Shown: in pieces, positions 52,784 to 61,140 of the stretch
Layout of the letters: each line of letters opens with the position of its first letter
Numbering within the stretch: position 1 is the stretch's first letter
Assembly (NCBI RefSeq): GCF_900184265.1
Contig: NZ_FXXA01000002.1
Coordinates: 2,032,539-2,096,538 of the forward strand
Direction of reading: 5' to 3'
DNA from: Eggerthella timonensis
GTDB lineage: Bacteria; Actinomycetota; Coriobacteriia; Coriobacteriales; Eggerthellaceae
DNA: 64,000 nt
Program-made: the position numbers and the translations under genes
The notes under the pieces: generated by a model
Database searches by the model: none
What the model was told of the DNA's origin: nothing
What the model saw: only the letters and a program-made list of their open reading frames with translations

Positions 52784-55255
52784 ATGTCAGGAACGAATGA
52801 CCCGCACGGCGGACTCACCCGCAGAAGCTTTCTCAAGACCACCGGTCTTGTTGCGGGCGCCACGGCGCTGGCGGGCGGCGCAACTCCTGCAATGCATGCG
52901 TTGGCCGCGGAGCCGGGGACGGCGGACGGGGGTTCCGGAGAGAAGGTCATGCCGGGCCGATGCTATTTCGGCGGCTGCTTCTCATGCAACTACAACGTGA
53001 CGGTGCGCGACGGTCGAGCGGTGAAGGTGTCGCCCGACCCCGACGCCCTGTTCGGAAGAAGGCCCTGTCTCAAGGGGTACTCGCTTCCGCAGCGCATGTA
53101 CTCGCAAGAGCGCATCAAGTATCCCATGAAGCGCGTCGGCGAGCGCGGCGAGAACCAGTGGGAGCGCATCTCCTGGGACGAGGCCATCGCCACCATCACG
53201 GAAAAATGGAAGGGCTACATCGAGCAGTACGGCGGCCAGTCCATACTCGTGAGCACGGGCTCGTCGGGCGCGCGCTTCACCGTTTCCGGCGCAAGCCGCC
53301 TGGAGAACATCCTGCAATTCACGAACGTGGAGATGTGCGCGGACTGGGCCGTCTACCACGGGCTGCAGCGGGTGTACGGCAATCCCGCGACGGGCATCAT
53401 GACGGCACCCGGCAACGAGCCGTTCGAAGAGGACATCTTCAACGCAAAGACGGTGTTCATGTGGGGAAACAATCTCTCTGAAACCTACACGCAGCGCTGG
53501 CGCTACCTGATGGAGGCGCAGGAGCAAGGTGCGAGGATCATCTCCATCGATCCCAACGAGACGACCGTCTCGGCGCATGCCGACGAGTGGTACACGCTGC
53601 GCCCGGGATCGGACCCGGCCCTCATGCTCTCGATGGTGCAGGAGATCGTCGCGGAAGGCCTGCAGGACACCGCCTATCTGAAGCGCGACACGGTGGGCCC
53701 GTTCCTCGTGCGCGACGATACGAAAGAGTACCTGCGCATGAGCGACCTGGGCGTGGAGCCCACCGAAGGCCCGGTGAATCCGACGACCAAGAAACCGACG
53801 ATGATCGACCCGCCGGTGGTGTGGGACGCGGCGTCGGGCAAGGAGATGTCGTCGGCAGAATGCGCCGATCCCGAGCTCGAAGGCTCGTGGACCGTCGGGG
53901 GCTTCAAGGTGAAAACCGCGTACAGCCTCATGGTCGAAAGCGTGCAGGAGTACAAGCCGGAGGACGTTGCCGACATCGTCGACATGCCCGCCGACGACAT
54001 TCGCCGCCTTGCGCGCTTGGCGGTGGACGGCCCCGTCTCCCATATGTTCGGCCTCGGCTCGCAGGCGTACGACAACGGCTTGCAGTTCGGCTCGGGCCTC
54101 GGCTTGCTGCTGGCGGTGACCGGCATGGTGGGCAAGCCCGGTGCAGGCGTGCAGGCCACCGCGTTCATGGGCATGCGAAACGCGAGCTTCCTGTTCCCGA
54201 CCGGCACGTTCACCACCACCATCCCGGTGCTGCATCTTCCCGAGGTGATGGAGACGGGCACATTCAAGGGCAAGGACTATCCGCCGTTCAAGTCCCTCTA
54301 CATCAGGGGGTCGGCGTTCGTCGGCGGCAGGCCCGACAAGAACAAGATCATCGCCGAGATCATCGACAAGATGGAGTTCATCGTCTGCCTCGACGTGGCG
54401 TTCACCGACTCGGCGCTGTACTCCGACATCGTCCTTCCGGCGGCGCACTATTACGAGGTCGAAGACGTGTACGGCGCGACGCTGTCCTACCACGTCCAGC
54501 ACGGTCCGAAGATCGTCGAGCCGGCGTTCGAGGCCAAGCCCGACTTGCAGGTTGCGAAGCTGCTTGCAGAAGGACTGGGGATCGGCGAGTACTTCGACGG
54601 CGACGACGAGTCGTGGCTGCGCGAGCAGCTGGACTTCCCGGCGCTCAAGGCGCAGGGCATCACGCTCGACGCGCTGCGCGAGAAGAAGGACATGCGCTAC
54701 ATCCCCGCGGGCGTGGGATACGCGGACGGGAAGTACTACACGCCGACGGGCAAGGTCGAGTTCTACTGCGAAAAGCCCCTCCCGCGCGTCGACCTCGGCC
54801 TCGATTTGGACGTCGCCCCCGAGCGTCTGCCACGCTTCTTCCCGCCTTACGAGGCGTGGCCGGGAACGGAGGCGATGGAGAAGTATCCCCTCATCCTCAT
54901 CCCGGAGCACTCGCGCGGCCGCTTCCACACGGGCGGGTTCGACGGCGTGTGGCTGAACGAGATCGAGCGCGGCCCCATCGTGCGCATGAATCCCGACGAC
55001 GCGAAGGCGAGGGGCATCGAGGACGGCGACGATGTGGAAGTGTACAACGATCGCGGCCACGGCGTGGCGCGGGTCGTGCTCGACGCGGGCAAGCGTCCCG
55101 GCATGCTGCAGTACCCGAAGGGCCTGCAAGGGCGTCAGTACAAGTCGGGAGACCTCGCGTCGCTCTGCTCGTTGCATATGGATCCTTTCGCGGTGAACTC
55201 GTCGTTCGGCGATACGTGCGTTGAAGTGCGCAAGTGGGATGGAGGGAGCGAATAA
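52784..55255 (+). CDS. Tat-exported molybdopterin oxidoreductase catalytic subunit (DMSO reductase family)
   Basis: 823 residues. Tat signal LTRRSFLKTTG (RR at 13-14). The [4Fe-4S] motif is C60-x4-C65-x2-C68-x26-C95. Molybdopterin-binding blocks include VFMWGNNLSETYTQRW, ISIDPNETTVSAHADEWY, FGLGSQAYDNGLQFG, and the C-terminal dinucleotide-binding domain with PLILIPEHSRGRFHTGG. Eggerthellaceae carry many paralogues, including dopamine and catechol dehydroxylases. The substrate here is unknown. The stop overlaps the start of the Fe-S subunit. The C-terminal residues end in a charged GGSE tail. Confidence 0.93.
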   Translation: MSGTNDPHGGLTRRSFLKTTGLVAGATALAGGATPAMHALAAEPGTADGGSGEKVMPGRCYFGGCFSCNYNVTVRDGRAVKVSPDPDALFGRRPCLKGYSLPQRMYSQERIKYPMKRVGERGENQWERISWDEAIATITEKWKGYIEQYGGQSILVSTGSSGARFTVSGASRLENILQFTNVEMCADWAVYHGLQRVYGNPATGIMTAPGNEPFEEDIFNAKTVFMWGNNLSETYTQRWRYLMEAQEQGARIISIDPNETTVSAHADEWYTLRPGSDPALMLSMVQEIVAEGLQDTAYLKRDTVGPFLVRDDTKEYLRMSDLGVEPTEGPVNPTTKKPTMIDPPVVWDAASGKEMSSAECADPELEGSWTVGGFKVKTAYSLMVESVQEYKPEDVADIVDMPADDIRRLARLAVDGPVSHMFGLGSQAYDNGLQFGSGLGLLLAVTGMVGKPGAGVQATAFMGMRNASFLFPTGTFTTTIPVLHLPEVMETGTFKGKDYPPFKSLYIRGSAFVGGRPDKNKIIAEIIDKMEFIVCLDVAFTDSALYSDIVLPAAHYYEVEDVYGATLSYHVQHGPKIVEPAFEAKPDLQVAKLLAEGLGIGEYFDGDDESWLREQLDFPALKAQGITLDALREKKDMRYIPAGVGYADGKYYTPTGKVEFYCEKPLPRVDLGLDLDVAPERLPRFFPPYEAWPGTEAMEKYPLILIPEHSRGRFHTGGFDGVWLNEIERGPIVRMNPDDAKARGIEDGDDVEVYNDRGHGVARVVLDAGKRPGMLQYPKGLQGRQYKSGDLASLCSLHMDPFAVNSSFGDTCVEVRKWDGGSE

Positions 55256-55884
55256 TGACTACGCAAAGACTTGGCTTCGTGGTCGACACGAAGCGCTGCG
55301 TCGGATGCCATACGTGCGCCGTCGCGTGCAAGAGCGAGAACAACGTACCCGACGGCTTGTGGTGGAACCGCGTGCTCACCGACGGCGGGGAGAGCATCGG
55401 CTCGTTCAAGGGGTCGTACAAAGCCGCTTCGCGGACGTTCGTCACGGTGGCCTGCCAGCACTGCGACAATCCGGCTTGCGTGAAAGTGTGCCCGGTCGGC
55501 GCCACGTATCAGGACGAGGAGACCGGTGCGGTTCGTCAGGACTACGACAAGTGCATAGGCTGCCGCATGTGCATGTCGGCGTGCCCGTACACCGGCGTGC
55601 GCTCGTTCAACTGGGAGGAGCCGAAGTACTCGGTCGATCATGCGATGGGCGCTGCGGACGTTCCCGTGCATCAGAAGCACGTGGTCGAGAAATGCACGAT
55701 GTGCTATCACCGCATCGCGAAGGGGGAGAACCCGCTGTGCGTCGACGGGTGCCCCGCATACGCGCGCTTCTTCGGGGACTTCAACGACCCCGACTCCGAA
55801 GTGTCGCGCTTGATTCGGGAACGCGAAGTTATGCAGCTCCTCCCCGAAAAGGGCACCCGCCCCTCCGTCTACTACCTCGTCTAG
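55255..55884 (+). CDS. Four-cluster ferredoxin subunit of the molybdoenzyme (DmsB/NrfC type)
   Basis: 209 residues from the ATG at 55255 (TAATG overlap). Four cysteine groups are visible: CVGCHTCAVAC, CQHCDNPACVKVC, CIGCRMCMSAC and CTMCYHRIAKGENPLCVDGC. It should bridge electrons between the membrane subunit and the catalytic subunit. It has no signal peptide and is probably exported together with the Tat-tagged partner. Confidence 0.95.
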   Translation: MTTQRLGFVVDTKRCVGCHTCAVACKSENNVPDGLWWNRVLTDGGESIGSFKGSYKAASRTFVTVACQHCDNPACVKVCPVGATYQDEETGAVRQDYDKCIGCRMCMSACPYTGVRSFNWEEPKYSVDHAMGAADVPVHQKHVVEKCTMCYHRIAKGENPLCVDGCPAYARFFGDFNDPDSEVSRLIREREVMQLLPEKGTRPSVYYLV

Positions 55885-55903
55885 GGAGATAAGGAGAACG
55901 ACA

Positions 55904-57130
55904 ATGTCTGAGAACGTATCGGCGGCATCGCCCGCCAAGGCTCCTGCTGCCCGGTTCGGGGGGAGGGGGCTGAACGCCGCCATCGCGGCCGCGGCGGTCC
56001 TGACCGTCGCGGGCGTCGCCCTGTGGGGCGTCCAGCTCTCCGGCGGCCTCGTGCAGACCGGCATGCGCAACCTCGACTCGTGGGGGCTCTACATCACGAT
56101 GTTCATGTTCCTCGTGGGCCTGTCGGCCGGCGGCCTCATCATCTCGAGCGTGCCGCGCGCCTTCGGCATGAAGGGCTTCGGCGGCATCAGCAAGGTGGCC
56201 GTGTGGACGAGTATCTGCTGCACGGTGCTCGCCATCGGGTTCGTGGTGGTCGATCTCGGCCAGCCGGCCCGTCTGTGGGAGCTGTTCGCGTACTCGAACC
56301 TGGGCTCTCCGCTGATGTGGGACATCCTCGTGCTGGGCACCTACCTCGTGCTGTCCGTCGCGTACCTGTGGGCGACGCTTCGCGCCGAGGCGGGGAAGGT
56401 GTCGTCGGCCGCGCTGCGCGTGATCTCGGTCGTCGCGCTGGTCACGGCCGTGCTCGTGCACTCGGTGACCGCCTGGATCTTCGGGCTGCAGCAGGCCCAC
56501 GAGCTCTGGCACACGGCGCTTCTGGCCCCATGGTTCGTGTCGAGCGCGCTCGTGTGCGGCACGGCGCTCGTGCTGGTGGTCGTCATCGGCCTGCGCAAGG
56601 CCGGCTACCTGGAGCTCGACCAGACGCACGTGGTCAAGCTCGTCAAGATGCTCGGCGCGTTCGTGCTCGTCGACCTGTACTTCTTCGGCTGCGACCTCCT
56701 GACCTCCGCCTTCCCGGGCGGCTCGGGCGCCGAGGTCGTCGCCATGCTCACGGCGGGCGCGCTCGCCCCGTTCTTCTGGACCGAGGTCGTCGGCTGCATC
56801 CTGTGCGCCGCGGTGTGCTTCGTGCCGAGGCTGCGCACCAACCCGCTGATCGTGGCCGCGTCCCTGCTGGCCATCGCCGGCATCTTCTGCAAGCGCGTGC
56901 AGCTGCTCGTGGGCGGCTTCCAGATCCCGAACCTCGATTACGCGGCGCCGGTGTCCTCGTACACCGTCACCGACTGGACGGCCGGCATGGCCGGCGCCTA
57001 CCAGGGCATGGTGTACTGGCCGACGCCGATGGAGTTCGGCATCGTGCTCGGCGTCATCGGCCTGGGCGCGCTGCTCCTGCTGCTGGGCCTCAAGTACCTG
57101 CCGCTGAAGCCTGCGGAAGACGCGCGCTAG
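55904..57130 (+). CDS. NrfD-type membrane subunit of the molybdoenzyme
   Basis: 408 residues with nine or ten membrane helices. A polar Ala/Pro-rich N-terminus precedes the first helix. WGLYITMFMFLVGLSAGGLI is the NrfD/PsrC signature, and LGQPARLWELFAYSNLGSPLMWDILVLG fits the conserved quinol-site region. It anchors the complex and exchanges electrons with menaquinone. AAGGAG lies 9 bp before the ATG. Confidence 0.93.
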   Translation: MSENVSAASPAKAPAARFGGRGLNAAIAAAAVLTVAGVALWGVQLSGGLVQTGMRNLDSWGLYITMFMFLVGLSAGGLIISSVPRAFGMKGFGGISKVAVWTSICCTVLAIGFVVVDLGQPARLWELFAYSNLGSPLMWDILVLGTYLVLSVAYLWATLRAEAGKVSSAALRVISVVALVTAVLVHSVTAWIFGLQQAHELWHTALLAPWFVSSALVCGTALVLVVVIGLRKAGYLELDQTHVVKLVKMLGAFVLVDLYFFGCDLLTSAFPGGSGAEVVAMLTAGALAPFFWTEVVGCILCAAVCFVPRLRTNPLIVAASLLAIAGIFCKRVQLLVGGFQIPNLDYAAPVSSYTVTDWTAGMAGAYQGMVYWPTPMEFGIVLGVIGLGALLLLLGLKYLPLKPAEDAR

Positions 57131-57182
57131 ACAACCGCGCGGAAGGGGGCGCGTGCGCCCCCTTCGATTGGAGGGGTGCTGC

Positions 57183-57539
57183 ATGATGAGAAAGATCCTC
57201 GTCGCCCTCGCGGCCTTCCTGCTCGTCGGGGCGTGCGTGTTCGCCGGCGGGGCCGTGGCGGACACGTCGGTGGGGCTGCCCGAGCCCATCGGCCCCGACT
57301 CCCCCTGCCCGGCGGCGGGATGCGCGTCGGGGTCGTGCCACGGCTTCGACGACGTGCCCGAGCCCGACGGCGTCCGCGAGATGGCGTGCCCTAAGGCGGG
57401 ATGCGCCTCCGTCGAGTGCCACGCGTGGGACGCCCTGACGACCCGCTACCGCCAGGCGTCCGACGCGAGCTTGAACCTGTGGATTCTCGCGCCGGCGGCC
57501 CTCGTCGTCGGGCTCGTGCTGATCGTGCGGAAGGGGTAG
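57183..57539 (+). CDS. Membrane-anchored protein with two C-x4-C-x4-CH motifs
   Basis: 118 residues; GGAGGGG precedes the start. A signal peptide (1 to about 26), then two matching cysteine units: CPAAGCASGSCH (C42, C47, C52, H53) and CPKAGCASVECH (C69, C74, C79, H80), then a C-terminal membrane helix (about 98-115) with basic end. Each unit contains C-x4-CH, a spacing known for heme attachment in tetraheme cytochrome c3, so a diheme cytochrome is possible; other metals cannot be excluded. It lies between the NrfD subunit and a cytochrome b-like gene. I do not recognise a named family. Confidence 0.7.
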   Translation: MMRKILVALAAFLLVGACVFAGGAVADTSVGLPEPIGPDSPCPAAGCASGSCHGFDDVPEPDGVREMACPKAGCASVECHAWDALTTRYRQASDASLNLWILAPAALVVGLVLIVRKG

Positions 57540-57542
57540 GGG

Positions 57543-57983
57543 ATGGACGGGCGCAATCTGTCGATCGACGTCGCGGCGCTGGTCGCCTACCTGGCCGCGG
57601 CGAACCCGGCTCTCACGGGCGTCGGCGTGCACGAGTGGCTGGGCCTGGGCGTGCTGGTCGCGTTCCTCGCGCACGTCGCGACGCACGTCGACTGGGTTGT
57701 CGAGGCCGTGCGCGGGTCGTTCGCGCACCCCTCCTGGACGCGCACGGGCAACCTCGTGCTGGACGCGCTCATCGTCGTGGCGCTCATGACGGCGGCGGTG
57801 TCGGGCCTCATGGTGTCGGGCTCGGTCCTGGCGGCGTTCGGGCTGTACGCGGACGGGTACTACTTCTGGGACACGCTGCACGCGGTCGCCGCGAAGGCGC
57901 TGCTCGCGCTGCTGCTCGTGCACGTGGCCGCGCACTGGAGGTGGGTCGCGAGGGCGTTCCGGAAAGGGGGCTCGCATGAATGA
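57543..57983 (+). CDS. Four-helix cytochrome b-like protein (DUF4405 type)
   Basis: 146 residues; starts 3 bp after the previous stop. Four hydrophobic helices carry histidines placed as heme b ligands: GVHEWLGL…FLAHVATHVDWV in the first half and FWDTLHAVAAKALLALLLVHVAAHWRW in the last. This is the DUF4405/cytochrome b561-like arrangement. With the preceding cysteine protein it could form a second membrane electron route for the molybdoenzyme. It overlaps the chaperone gene by 8 bp. Confidence 0.75.
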   Translation: MDGRNLSIDVAALVAYLAAANPALTGVGVHEWLGLGVLVAFLAHVATHVDWVVEAVRGSFAHPSWTRTGNLVLDALIVVALMTAAVSGLMVSGSVLAAFGLYADGYYFWDTLHAVAAKALLALLLVHVAAHWRWVARAFRKGGSHE

Positions 57984-58608
57984 GGCCGTCTGGCGGGTGC
58001 GCGCCGCCGCCTGGGAGCTCGCGGCGCTCTCGTTCCGCTACCCGGGCGCGGAGCTCGAGGGCGCCGTCGCGTCCGGCGAGTGGGCCGAGGCCGCGCGCGA
58101 GGTCGCGGCGGCGCTCGGCCTCGCGCTGCCGGAGGGCTTCGGCGCGGGCGCGCCCGCAGGCGGCCTGCGCCCCGAGGCCACGCGCCTGTTCGTCGGCGCG
58201 CCCGAGCCGGCCTGCTCGCCCTACGAGGGCGTCTGGGCCGCGGGGGCCGACGGGGCGCGGGCGCTCCTGTTCGTGAGCCCCCGCGCCATGGAAGTCGAGC
58301 GCTTCGCCAGCGCCTGCGGCCTGGGGCGGCCTGAGGGTACCAACGAGCCGCTCGACCACGTGGCCGCCGAGTGCGAGCTGCTGTCCTGGCTGGCCTCCGT
58401 GGCCGCCGGGGCCGAGGCGCCGGCGGGCGCGCCCGGGGCCGCAGGCCTCCCCGGCGGCTCCGCGCAGGCCGCCTACGCCTCCTTCCTCGAGGGCCACGCC
58501 CGAACCTGGATGCCGGCCTTCGCGCGCGCCGTCGCCGCCGAGTCCCGCCATTCCTTCTACTGCGCGGCCGCCGTGTACCTGGGCGCGCTTGTCGGGAAGG
58601 CTTCGTAG
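57976..58608 (+). CDS. TorD/DmsD-family molybdoenzyme chaperone
   Basis: 210 residues, all helical and Ala-rich. YEGVWA and EPLDHVAAECELLSWLA with the later FARAVAAESRHSFYCAAA match the TorD fold's conserved EPxDH region. Such chaperones bind the Tat signal and the immature catalytic subunit until the cofactor is inserted. Its position as the last gene of the operon supports it as the dedicated chaperone. Confidence 0.87.
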   Translation: MNEAVWRVRAAAWELAALSFRYPGAELEGAVASGEWAEAAREVAAALGLALPEGFGAGAPAGGLRPEATRLFVGAPEPACSPYEGVWAAGADGARALLFVSPRAMEVERFASACGLGRPEGTNEPLDHVAAECELLSWLASVAAGAEAPAGAPGAAGLPGGSAQAAYASFLEGHARTWMPAFARAVAAESRHSFYCAAAVYLGALVGKAS

Positions 58609-58612
58609 GTTT

Positions 58613-58732
58613 TGGCAGAGATCGCACGATATGAACGATTTTTCGGTCTAGTTTTAGGAGCGCTGGAAAGAAACCCCAGGTCGCGATTTCTCTTCTGCCT
58701 GTAGAATCGTTCATATCGTGCGATCTCTGCCA
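58613..58732. repeat. Intergenic inverted-repeat element D (shared-core family)
   Basis: Begins 4 bp after the chaperone stop. Perfect 28-bp arms (58613-58640 and 58705-58732), each starting TGGCAGAGATCGCACG from the outside. Interior core CCCCAGGTCGCGATTTC at 58674-58690. It could act as the operon's terminator or RNA end. The following 58733-58960 holds no gene that I can support. Confidence 0.8.
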
Positions 58733-58962
58733 GAAGCGTTGCGATCGGCTTCCCCGGAGCGTTCGTTGCGGCTCGGCAGCGGGTGCCGATGCGGTGAGGT
58801 CTTGGGTTGTCGTGGGCACCGATTTGCGCTCGAATTCGGCGGGTCTCCCACAGCGCTCGGGGTGAATAATCGATCGGGCGGAACCTGCACAGTGCTCTGC
58901 GGAATCTTCCGGTTGCCGTCGACGGGCTTTCTCCGCAAACTCGCGCGCGCAGCGAAAACCTA

Positions 58963-59131
58963 TGCTAAAATATCCGAATCCCGTGGGGGAGTAGTCGACG
59001 CCGGAAGGCGTGGCTGCGTCAACATACTGCTTCCAAGCGAAGCTGGCGCAACCTTAAACGACAAGACTCGCGGTGTGGCGTACCCGTCGCACCGCTATGC
59101 AGCCGGCGCGTACGCGTCGGTATTTTTATGC
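58963..59131 (+). promoter_or_regulatory. yybP-ykoY manganese riboswitch with terminator, controlling mntP
   Basis: An extended -10 (TGCTAAAAT, 58963-58971) precedes the RNA. Aptamer motifs of yybP-ykoY are present: GGGGGAGTAG, CGTCAACATACTG and GACAAGACTCGCGG, in the correct order with helix-forming sequence between. A hairpin CCGGCGCG/CGCGTCGG (about 59103-59120) followed by TATTTTT is the expression platform. Mn2+ binding should disrupt the terminator and allow export-pump synthesis. Eight G follow at 59156-59163 before the mntP ribosome-binding site. Confidence 0.87.
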
Positions 59132-59187
59132 CCGCGGACGAAGCGGGGGCGGCCAGGGGGGGGCGCCGACGGACGAGAGGAATGCCC

Positions 59188-59766
59188 ATGGGATTCGTAG
59201 AGCTGTTCTTGATAGCGGTGGGTTTGTCGATGGACGCGTTCGCCGTGTCGGTGTGCAAGGGGCTGTGCATGAAGCGGCTCAACCTGCGCCAGGCTGCGGT
59301 CATCGCGTTGTTCTTCGGCGGCTTCCAGGGGCTCATGCCGCTCGTCGGCTGGGCGTTGGGCACGCAGTTCGAGCGGTTCATCACACCGGTCGACCATTGG
59401 ATCGCCTTCGTGCTGCTGGCCATCATCGGCGGAAAGATGCTGTGGGACGCCTTCCACGAGGACGACGAGGGCGCGGCATGCCCGGCCGACGGCAAGCTCG
59501 ATATGCGCGAGCTCACGATGATGGCGATCGCCACGAGCATCGACGCCCTAGCCGTGGGCATCACGTTCGCGTTCTTGCGCGTGGACATCGTCATGTCCGT
59601 GGGCCTCATCGGTGCGACGACGTTCGTCCTGTCCATCGTAGGCGTGGCGGTGGGCCATCGCTTCGGCGCCCGCTACGAGAAGCCGGCCACCATCGCCGGC
59701 GGCATCGTGCTCATCCTCATCGGCCTCAAGATCCTCCTCGAGCACCTGGGAATCCTGGCGCTCTAG
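59188..59766 (+). CDS. mntP: Manganese efflux pump MntP
   Basis: 192 residues from the ATG at 59188, 7 bp after AGAGG (59176-59180); ATG 59182 is an alternative. Six membrane helices with two repeated acidic motifs: VGLSMDAFAVSVCKGL in helix 1 and ATSIDALAVGITFAFL in helix 4, the hallmark of MntP (DUF204). The cytoplasmic loop HEDDEGAACPADGK is acidic. The upstream manganese riboswitch independently supports the function. Confidence 0.95.
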   Translation: MGFVELFLIAVGLSMDAFAVSVCKGLCMKRLNLRQAAVIALFFGGFQGLMPLVGWALGTQFERFITPVDHWIAFVLLAIIGGKMLWDAFHEDDEGAACPADGKLDMRELTMMAIATSIDALAVGITFAFLRVDIVMSVGLIGATTFVLSIVGVAVGHRFGARYEKPATIAGGIVLILIGLKILLEHLGILAL

Positions 59767-59782
59767 CGATTCCGCACGCTCT

Positions 59783-59937
59783 CCCGGGTTGAACCCGGGC
59801 TAGCGAAGCGCCGCCCGATCAACCCGCGCGATGTCGAGGTTGCGGAGAGAGGGGGCGCCCACCAAGCGAGTTCCGCAGCGAAGCGAGGACTGTCCGAGCG
59901 ACTGGGCACCTCCTCTCTCCGCAACCGGACAGGTTGA
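59783..59937. terminator. Hairpin cluster between convergent mntP and pheA
   Basis: A small stem CCCGGGT/ACCCGGG (59783-59799) lies 16 bp after mntP. A larger structure has perfect 15-bp arms GGTTGCGGAGAGAGG (59838-59852) and 59912-59926, with further outer arms TCAACC (59819-59824) and GGTTGA (59932-59937). It probably ends transcription from one or both sides, though no long T-run is present. It lacks the CCAGGTCG core. Confidence 0.5.
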
Positions 59938-59945
59938 ATCGAATG

Positions 59946-60797
59946 CTAGTCGATCGGGTAGCTGCCGAGCACCTTCACCTCGCGCAGCTTCAGCCTCAGG
60001 CAGTTGAGCGCCGTCTGCACGGCCAGATCGTTCGCGTTCTCCTTGAACTCGATGAAGAACATGTAGTCGCCGAGCGCCTGCTTCGTCGGGCGCGACTGGA
60101 TCATCGACAGGTTGATGCCGGCGTAGGCGAACTCGGATAGGATCATGTTGAGGGTGCCGGCACGGTCGACCTGCAAGAACAGCGCGAGCGACGTCTTGTA
60201 GCGGTCGCCGGTGAACACGGGGGGATGCCCCTGGCGGCCGATGAGCGCGAACGACGTCTGGTTGCCGAAGTGGTCCTCGATCTCGCGCTCCTCCACGCGC
60301 GCACCGTACAGTTCGGCCGCGAACGCGTTGGCGATGCCCGCGATGTGCGGGTTCTCCATGACCAGCCGCGCGCTGTCGGCGGTCGACGACGTGGTGATGG
60401 TGGAGCGGCCCGGCAGGCGCTCGCTCAGGAAGCGGCGGCACTGCGCGAGCCCCTGGGCGTGCGACGCCACCGTGGCTATGTCCTCGATCTTCGCGTCCGG
60501 GTGCATGACGAGGCAATGGTGGATGTCGATGACCTCCTCGCCGAGGATCGTGGCCGAGCTCTTGAACGAGAAGTTGTCGAGCGTGGCCGTGACTGACCCT
60601 TCGAGGGAGTTCTCCTTCGCCACCACGCCGAACTCGCACTTGCCGCGGTCGACGCAGTCGAACACCTCGTCGAACGAGGCGCACTCGAGCAGATTCGGGT
60701 CGTCGATGCCGAGCCGTGCCGCGAACGCGCGCGCGGCTTCGTCGGTGTAGGTGCCGGCAGGGCCGAGGTAGGCGAATACGGGTTCGGTTGAAGCCAT
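59946..60797 (-). CDS. pheA: Prephenate dehydratase
   Basis: 283 residues from the ATG at 60797 with GAAGGA upstream; longer readings run into the promoter. The catalytic domain starts FAYLGPAGTYTDEAARAF and has NQTSFALIGRQ; the C-terminal ACT domain has AGTLNMILSEFAYAGINLSMIQSRPTKQALGDYMFFIEF, the phenylalanine-binding site for feedback control. It converts prephenate to phenylpyruvate. There is no chorismate mutase domain, so that step must be coded elsewhere. Confidence 0.95.
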   Translation of the reverse strand: MASTEPVFAYLGPAGTYTDEAARAFAARLGIDDPNLLECASFDEVFDCVDRGKCEFGVVAKENSLEGSVTATLDNFSFKSSATILGEEVIDIHHCLVMHPDAKIEDIATVASHAQGLAQCRRFLSERLPGRSTITTSSTADSARLVMENPHIAGIANAFAAELYGARVEEREIEDHFGNQTSFALIGRQGHPPVFTGDRYKTSLALFLQVDRAGTLNMILSEFAYAGINLSMIQSRPTKQALGDYMFFIEFKENANDLAVQTALNCLRLKLREVKVLGSYPID

Positions 60798-60843
60798 GGG
60801 TCCAATCCTTCTATCGGGGTTCTCGATTATCCGTGCTTGTGCT

Positions 60844-60871
60844 ATCATACCCGTCTTCACGACAAGATGAA
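60844..60871 (-). promoter_or_regulatory. Promoter of pheA
   Basis: Minus strand: TTCATC (60866-60871), 16 bp, TATGAT (60844-60849), about 47 bp before the start codon. Confidence 0.45.
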
Positions 60872-60989
60872 CGGCGGTGAACGAGAAACCAACGGGAGTT
60901 CTCACGGATGAGCGGTCTGCATAGAGAGGGGCGAAAAAGGGGTCCTCTTGCATGAAAATGCATAAACCAGCTAATCAAGTGTATAACTC

Positions 60990-61017
60990 ATGTTACGTAG
61001 ATGTCAAACCGTAACAT
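60990..61017. promoter_or_regulatory. Inverted repeat upstream of the uptake hydrogenase operon
   Basis: ATGTTACG (60990-60997) and CGTAACAT (61010-61017), perfect 8-bp arms 12 bp apart, 124 bp before the hydrogenase start in a 343-bp intergenic space. Its half-site resembles the GTTAC/GTAAC dyad before the histidine kinase at 17.9 kb. It is a candidate binding site for a dimeric regulator. Confidence 0.45.
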
Positions 61018-61140
61018 TTTTGCGCCACTTGCGGGTCAAACGTTGCGCTCGCGCCCTCGCTGTGCGTTTTATTTCTGGAGTCGTGGAAAATACACATTCA
61101 GCAAGCATTGGAAGACGAGAGCACCTGAGGAGGTGTGCAC

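Noticed and set aside
58711-59200. Open frames across element D and the riboswitch
   Set aside because: The region is explained by the inverted repeat and the manganese riboswitch; the peptides show no conserved features.
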